This document shows positions 58,201-64,000 of a stretch of DNA of 64,000 nucleotides, one piece after another. The stretch is taken from assembly GCA_035578175.1 (NCBI GenBank), contig JAQMRL010000001.1, forward strand, positions 184,771,283 through 184,835,282. Direction: 5' to 3'. The translations under genes and the position numbers were made by a program. Below the pieces are notes generated by a model. That model saw only the letters and a program-made list of their open reading frames with translations, was not told the origin of the DNA and searched no databases. Position 1 is the first letter of the stretch; each line of letters opens with the position of its first letter. Source of the DNA: Catonia carolina (lineage: Eukaryota > Arthropoda > Insecta > Hemiptera > Achilidae).

Positions 58201-58286
58201 TCACCCAATTTCCACTTCCTGAACTTTTCGTAAATTTTAACACTGATTTTAAAATTTATTTTACAGGATTGTTGACTACTTTGTAC
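58201..58286. repeat. Local duplication, second copy
   Basis: See 57811-57893. Just upstream, GGGTTGGGCTTAGTGGTAAC at 58126 resembles a tRNA box A and may be a SINE head. Confidence 0.8.
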
Positions 58287-58346
58287 TTGTTATTTTTGGG
58301 AAAAATCTCTCGGATAAATCATCACTGTTTATCATACGGATTAATT

Positions 58347-58579
58347 GGTTTAACAGCTGATTTTCGGAGACAAAGGTGCCGTGGCTGGCAATCCTGGTAC
58401 AGGTAGTTACTTTTATATGAATTTGAATACTAGAAAGTGGTTACCCATATACTTTGATGACTGGGAGTTCAATTAATCAAACTTTCTCAGGAATGGTCGG
58501 CCTGACAAGACTACACTTCATTTACACATTATCTATGTCATCTACACTTCATTGGATCACGCGGTTTCTTATTGTTCTT
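58347..58579 (+). mobile_element. 330-bp SINE, 5' part, split by a LINE
   Basis: Matches 42314-42641 from TTTAACAGCTGATTTTCGGA to TTGTTCTT. Missing its first ~35 bases in clear form. The SINE resumes after the LINE at 59580-59606 (AACAGATTGCAACGTA). Confidence 0.85.
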
Positions 58580-59579
58580 TTTGTTATTTATTTATTTAAG
58601 ATCGCATTGACAATAAAGTCATTAGTGACCACAATTACATAACAATCTGAAATTAACAAAATTTGAATTAAAATGTCATGTGTTAAGAAAATTTGGATTA
58701 AAATATCTTGTGTAACTATAAATCTGTAACGTCCAAAAACCACGTTTGATGTCCGTCAGCATGATTTTCGTATTTTGCATCTAGTTATACTTTTCTCCTG
58801 TATTACGTAATCCTGGGTATTTTATGAGTGAGTGTATTATCGTCAATGTAGTGTCATTGCAAAAACAACAGGTCGGTGGATCAGTCTTTTGAAGTAGGTA
58901 TTCGTGTATGAGTCTAAAATACCCAATTCGTAGGCGTGTTATAAGTACTTGATTTTGTCTGCTACTTTGTGATATTAATACGTCATGTGGGTTTTCGCTG
59001 AAGTCGTGCAGTTTACTCTGAAGTCCTTTCCATTCATTGTTCCACACTTCTTGTGTCGTCTTGAGTTCAAATTTTGATAAATCAACATGTGAGACAGTAT
59101 AATCATTTATGGTATGTTTGGCAGCATTATCTGCCTTCTCGTTTCCTGATATACCAATCTGTGCAGGAGTTTATACAAATTCAATTGAGTTATTAATTAT
59201 TATCTTTGACACCAAAAGCCTATCTTGAATTATCGGTTCTTTATTATTTAAATTAGAAATGCTTTCTAGAACACTTTTAGAATCGGTAAAAACTACAAAT
59301 TTTGAATTTTGAGACTATGATACAATTTCTAGAGTTTTATAAATAGCACAGGCTTCACAAAAGAATACAGAAGATACGTTAATAATTTTGTAAAGGAGCT
59401 CTGAATAAGGAAACACAATTCCACAGCCACAACCTTCAGCTGTAAGTGAACAACAGTCTGTGTAAACACTTATGTGGTCTTTTGAATCTGGCAGTTATTT
59501 CTCGAAACAAAGGCCTGACGACAGCAGAATGGCGGTTTTTTTCCAAGAACACTAAGACTTAAATCAGGTGTTTGAAGTC
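58580..59579 (-). pseudogene. 5'-truncated LINE: RNase H domain and C-terminus, inserted in a SINE
   Basis: Minus strand, one main frame with two stops. RNase H motifs: VYTDCCSLTAEGCGCGIVF (first Asp, near 59460), FFCEACAIYKTLEIV (Glu), VVFTDSKSVLESISNLN (Asp), then AQIGISGNEKADNAAKHT (last Asp; the usual His is Gln). It continues EVWNNEWKGLQSKL and RLRIGYFRLIHEYL, with a zinc-binding CCFC...H at 58850, ending GEKYN, stop near 58781. RNase H removes the RNA template during copying; domains of this kind occur in jockey, I and R1 groups. The tail (TAAATAAATAA at 58585) and a 12-bp duplication (CTTATTGTTCTT / TTTATTATTCTT) mark its insertion. Confidence 0.9.
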
Positions 59580-59606
59580 TTTATTATTCTTAAATTGAAC
59601 AGATTG

Positions 59607-60093
59607 CAACGTAATCACGTTAGAGAATAAAAACATCATTAAAGAAATAATATGAAACAAAACTTAGACAAAGATTGACACCCGGTGGTAATTTAAATTG
59701 TACATTAGTTACATTAAAATTTAAAAATTGTAATTTATTTTCATACTGGTTTATAATATTAACTGTTTTTATTACTATTATTATTATTATTTTAATGTGT
59801 TTTTAAATGAGAAACATCCGGTAATAGCAAAATGTATTATACATTCAGTCCTGTGATACGGAAGTGCTTTAATGCATATTATATTAAACACAAATTATGT
59901 ATAATAATGCTTATACTTTTATACATATTAAGGAAAAAACTAATATATTTTAAACACATCCATATAGCTAAACAAAACCACAGTTCCAGAAAATAATGGA
60001 TAAATCATCATTATGAAAAATCGTTTTTTAATAAATTTATCTTGGTCATTAAATAGTGAAAATAATGCCATTTAAGAATACATACAGTACAAT
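59607..60093. other. No feature recognised
   Basis: AT-rich with a TTATTATTATTATT run near 59775. The 3' end of the next element should lie here but I could not find it. Confidence 0.4.
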
Positions 60094-60644
60094 TTATGTC
60101 TTGAAGATGACATCTTGCAGTTGAGCTCCATTTTTATGCTAACTTTCCTGCAGTCTCTTGTGCATGGTTCGACGTAATATCTCAACAAGAATTTTGAAAA
60201 TTGCCTGTCGGATCTTGGCTTTCAAGTCTTCCGTTGTAGCAGGTAGACTAAGATACACTTTGTTTTTAAGGTGATCCCACTAGAAGAAATCACAAGCTGA
60301 CAGATCGGGGAATTTGGGGGCCATGGAATGTTACCATTTCTCGAAACGTTTGCCAAACGATTTCTCGAACGTTTAGCGTTTGATTTCTCGAACGTTTGGC
60401 GTTCAGCTGCCATCGATATTTGTGCAGGGTGAGATAAGTCTTGTCGAAACCAGGTGGTGTCAAAAATTTGGGGAAATATCGGTAGATTTTGCGCAACAAA
60501 GTGTCAAACATGTACTGACGGAACATGATCACATCCTAAATTAAAATGACGGTGGAATTCTCTACGTTCCACCTCCACGCGGTCGTTGTTTTTCTAAAAA
60601 GCTTTAATCGCAAAAGCACGTTGCGCACCACTCCAAGAATCCAT
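60094..60644 (-). pseudogene. DUF4817-type transposase, central part deleted
   Basis: Minus strand from ATG at 60644: MDSWSGAQRAFAIKAF, stop, KNNDRVEVERREFHRHFNLG (helix-turn-helix head), a short hybrid region, then PKFPDLSACDFF (third catalytic Asp in PDLS), WDHLKNKVYLSLPATTEDLK, KIRQAIFKILVEILRRTMHK and LQDVIFKT to the stop at 60094. The middle with the first two acidic residues is missing. A local triplication of TTCGAGAAAT-type units (60330-60400) replaces it. The right element end is probably near 60760 (TCGGGTGATTCAGAGGAAC inverted). A fourth lineage of mariner-like gene in the window. Confidence 0.85.
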
Positions 60645-60765
60645 GATAACTAAATGGAAAGGTGTTGTGGATAGGCTGACGTAAGTTATTCATTGTTAAA
60701 TATCACCTGCGGCAACCAACACAAATTTTCCGTTCCTCTGAATCACCCGATATAATGTAAAATAC

Positions 60766-62208
60766 TTCGTAGTTTTTTTTTAAATTGTTAAAATCTTCTC
60801 AGACTATTTTAACTAATATTAAAAATTTCTAGAATCTCGTTACCAGCTCACATTCTCAGTATTCCTTCACTTTAGGTTATTTCTTCTTTCGCCCATTCCT
60901 TATATGTTTTTGCTCTTCATGGCAGCCTTTAAAGTCAATAATTTGTAACATTATGTGGTGAGTTAAAATATTACTTAAATTGTAAATTTATAATGATATC
61001 AACCATTTTATTTACTGGAACGATGAATCACGGTTAAGTAAGCTTACTTGTCTAGTATTCATCTTACATGGCGTGATGAAGTTGAAACAATACTTTAGTC
61101 CGATTTACGAAAGAATACACCTGTCTTTAAAAAGTAATATCTTTGGAACCGTTGGATGTAAAAACGATTATGATACATCTAATTAAAACTTGTTTTATTG
61201 TTAGTTAAAGCAGTACCTTGAAGTCGAGCATACTGGAAAAGTGTTTAAAAACAGGGTACTTTTTATTCGTAATTCGTTATATTTAATAACAATATTAATT
61301 TCCAAAAATGTTAATGGATATCCTGTAACCAAAAAAACACCTTTAATTTTATGTATCGTCATTGTTTGTATATACAACGGTTTAAAATATATTGCTGTTT
61401 AAAGACAAATGTTTTCTTTCGTGAATAGGACTTTAATCTGGTGAAAGTTGAACCAGACAATCCCTTAAATCGCAGAAATTTGTGTTCTAAAAACCTATGT
61501 ATTGGACTTTTAGCCAGCAGATAGAATTTAAAAACGTTAAAAATATTATTAATTCTTGTAAAAATGTTTAAAATATTATCAGTAATACAGTACCCTTAAT
61601 TTAGCTGAGAGAATTATTTTTCAGAATTAGGTTTGTAACTGAATTCTGTGTAAATTTATCCTTTCAGAGAGAACTCTGTGATTAACGACACCACCAATTA
61701 GTTGTAGAACAGCTGACTTATTTACAGCAAAAAAATGTTTTGCGTTCTATTCGAGGCGAGGCTATTTTTTATTCTTAATTCAAGTTCAGTTACAGGTGTT
61801 CTTTGGTATGTGGGATTCAATTAACGTTGTTGCTTCTTAAATTTAGATTTTCATAATCATGACAGCGCTATAATTAGCCTGAGAGCAAACTTACGATCGT
61901 TATAAAGAGTCTATTGATAAAATGTGCTTGTTCAGCCTGCAGTTTAAAATACTTTGCAAATGGTGTATTTTTAAACAGATACGTTCAATTATGTCATATA
62001 GCTGTAAGCGTTAAAGAAAATTAATAAATAAATTAGTGGAACACCAATTAAATTCCTCTAAATTATAATATTCAAAAGTCAATTATACTGAATAAATTAT
62101 CACCTCAAGGGAAATTTAAGTCGAAAAACAATCGAAAATATTATTCAATTATTTTAATGATACGACACGTTCCTATCGTTAAAAAATTTTAAAACAAAAT
62201 ACAATCTC
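60766..62208. other. No gene recognised
   Basis: AT-rich. Minus-strand donors at 61041 and 61062 (GTAAGCTT, GTAAGATG) have only short open stretches behind them, one of which would fit the phase before 57824, but I do not credit it. Confidence 0.4.
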
Positions 62209-62219
62209 AGGACATATTT

Positions 62220-62548
62220 TTTTTTTTTTTTAATTCCTAATATGTGTACCTTGCAATCTGTTCAATTCTGAACAATAAGCAACCCCATGACCCAATGAGA
62301 TGAGGATGATGTGTATGACGTGTAAGTGAGGTGTAGTCTTGTACAGACTCAGGCCGACCATTCCTGAGAGAGTATGGTTAATTGAACCCCAACCATCAAA
62401 GTACACCGGTACCACTGTCTAGCATTCAAATCCGTATAAAAGTAACTACCTTTACTAGGATTTGAACCAGGAACCTTCGTCTCCGAAAACCAGCTGTTAA
62501 ACAGCTGATTTTGGCGACGGCTTTACCTCTAGACCAACCCGGTGGGTT
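62220..62548 (-). mobile_element. tRNA-derived SINE (330-bp family), complete
   Basis: Perfect 11-bp duplication AGGACATATTT (62209-62219 and 62549-62559). Reverse copy: T-run first, then the body landmarks inverted, and box B and box A at 62455-62540, ending CCGGTGGG. Very close to 42314-42641, hence recent. Confidence 0.95.
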
Positions 62549-62883
62549 AGGACATATTTAATGTGACAAAATTCTATATTTAAATGTTAAAGGTAATATT
62601 TAGCAGGAACTGGCTGACATCCAAATTATATGTTTCCTGTTGTAAGAATATTCGATTTTATTACCAAGTTATCTAAATGTTTATGCAAGACACGCCAAAT
62701 AAGAAATTTTCTTTTAAATAAAGTTTTTAACCGATTCCAGATTGTATGTAATTTCTTACAAGTTCTATTACTTTATTTAAACTTATTTTAAATAAGTTTA
62801 TTTTTAAACATCACCGTAATTGATTGAACGTCGATCCTATAAAAAAACAGTGTTATATTAATAACTTTATTATATTATTATGT

Positions 62884-62975
62884 GTGGGGCCATAATAACG
62901 GATAGCTAGACTGCGATGCTGAAGGTTCTGAGATCAATCTCAGATAGTACCAGAACATAAACCTTCGTTATTTTC
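62884..62975 (+). mobile_element. Possible tRNA-like SINE head
   Basis: GGGGCCATAATAACGGATAG, then GGTTCTGAGATCAATCTCAG: spacing and wording recall boxes A and B with a T-arm-like stem (CTGAGAT / ATCTCAG). No recognisable body or duplication. Confidence 0.3.
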
Positions 62976-63916
62976 GTTAGTTTTATTTATTAGTTATTAC
63001 ACCATGCAAAGTGAGGCAAACTAAAAGTTACAAAAACTGACGCAATTATACAGTTAAAATACGTAATGCTATTTGCGTGATCTACGTGATCTAAAAGCGT
63101 AGTCTTACTACGTCATCTGAAATATTCGGTTGGTTTTTGAACATAGCTCGGTTTGGAGGTTGCCTTAAAGTGCATTTCAATTTATAATCTACAGTAATAG
63201 TATAAATAAGTTTTTTTTTTGTTTTTACAAGGTTGTCTCAGAAATTATCTAGCCAATTTTTTTTTTTTAATATTTCAGTTCGTAAGCTCAGAGATTCCTG
63301 AGTAACATACGTTGTATGATAGTACTTAATTTTTAAAGCTAGTGATTGGTAAAATGTAGTTTCTTTTATTTTATTTGTTTGGTTTAAGGTCATTTGGAAA
63401 GTCAGTTCTTATATCTATTAATATTAAACCAACTATTGCATAAAATGCATTGTATTATGCAGTCGGGTATCAAGTATAGTACAGTACCGACCTACAATAT
63501 TACATCATCCTTTACTCGTTTCTTTTTTTTAATTTTTGGAAATTACTCACGAGATGGTTATCCGAAAGTTAATGTCACATCTCAGCATAGGAAATTATAT
63601 AAAACCTCCAAAAATCAAAGAAATTCTACTATTTATTTTTAATAAATAGAACTGACTGACTGGGTTGGCCCGGAGACCTACATTGATTTAAAATGAAAAT
63701 ATTTCATCTATACTCGTTGTAATTGTAATTTCAATTTGAAATGTGTTCTTAAACGATGACTTGCTCATCTATATTTATTAGTTAGGCTGAGCTTCACTGA
63801 TGTGTAATATTATTATCTCTTCAAAAATGTTCATAGCTGAAATCCCACTTGCCATTTTACAAAATGTTTTAGTAAAATCAGTTAATAATCTAATAAGTAC
63901 TGATGGTTATGATATG
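62976..63916. other. No gene recognised
   Basis: An 82-codon plus frame at 63394-63642 shows no motif and the composition is background. 63460-63500 (GTATAGTACAGTACCGACC) resembles 42066-42090 in reverse, a weak repeat. Confidence 0.4.
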
Positions 63917-64000
63917 TGTGTTGTTAAGGTCGTCAGCTGAAAGGCTGATTTGAACCTCTAGATGTTTTACTAAGTGAAAGGAGGAGTGAAATGGTTTACC
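63917..64000 (-). mobile_element. (AAC)-tailed retroposon, cut by the window edge
   Basis: GTTGTTAAGGTCGTCAGCTG, GATTTGAACCTCTAGATG and TTTTACTAAGTGAAAGGAGG are the inverted 3' end of the family; the rest lies beyond base 64000. Confidence 0.85.

Overview
This window is AT-rich animal DNA, almost certainly from an insect and most likely a hemipteran. The evidence is the repeat content (mariner/Tc1 elements of several lineages, a hAT, Helitrons, jockey-like LINEs, tRNA-derived SINEs), the absence of any bacterial gene layout, and a short nuclear copy of mitochondrial cox1. The hemipteran guess rests mainly on the look of the 330-bp tRNA SINE and is inference. No complete cellular gene lies here.

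The most important cellular signal is a series of very short exon-like segments on the minus strand. Each has a consensus AG acceptor and GT donor and an open frame, and the phases of neighbours agree. In transcription order they are 57713-57824, 46625-46681, 45994-46015, 38727-38754, 29131-29171, 22932-22994 and 16065-16148. The best are 46625-46681, 29131-29171 and 22932-22994; the 22- and 28-base ones are weak on their own. If the chain is right, most of the window is intron of one minus-strand gene whose 5' and 3' ends lie outside. I do not recognise the protein.

The rest is a dense, partly nested layer of mobile DNA. From left to right: a jockey-like LINE fragment and copies of an (AAC)-tailed retroposon (1.3-3.6 kb); an internally deleted DNA transposon with 36-bp inverted ends and subterminal motif repeats (4.4-6.2 kb); a cox1 insert (7.7 kb); seven long and three partial copies of one 0.9-1 kb family (A-I, spread over 8.7-55.2 kb) whose ends look like Helentron-associated (DINE-1-like) elements; a short Helitron (18.5 kb); a hAT with perfect 8-bp duplication (19.9-20.7 kb); solo LTRs of one family (24, 43 and 48.6 kb); an inverted-repeat fold-back made from the 5' end of a transposon (27.5-28.4 kb); a structurally complete but internally deleted Helitron (30.1-31.1 kb); mariner-type elements at 36, 43.4, 47.5 and 60 kb; SINE insertions with clean target duplications (29.6, 37.3, 42.3, 62.2 kb); LINE remnants at 41, 49.4, 55.6 and 58.6 kb; and a 700-bp inverted repeat at 56.6-57.3 kb.

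All transposon genes seen are broken: most lost the central catalytic region and kept their ends, so they could move only with enzymes supplied from elsewhere. Two stretches stand out as non-repeat, GC-richer DNA that could be regulatory: 39160-39670 and the CCAAT/CRE cluster at 1936-2068. All identifications are by eye; no alignment or database search was run.
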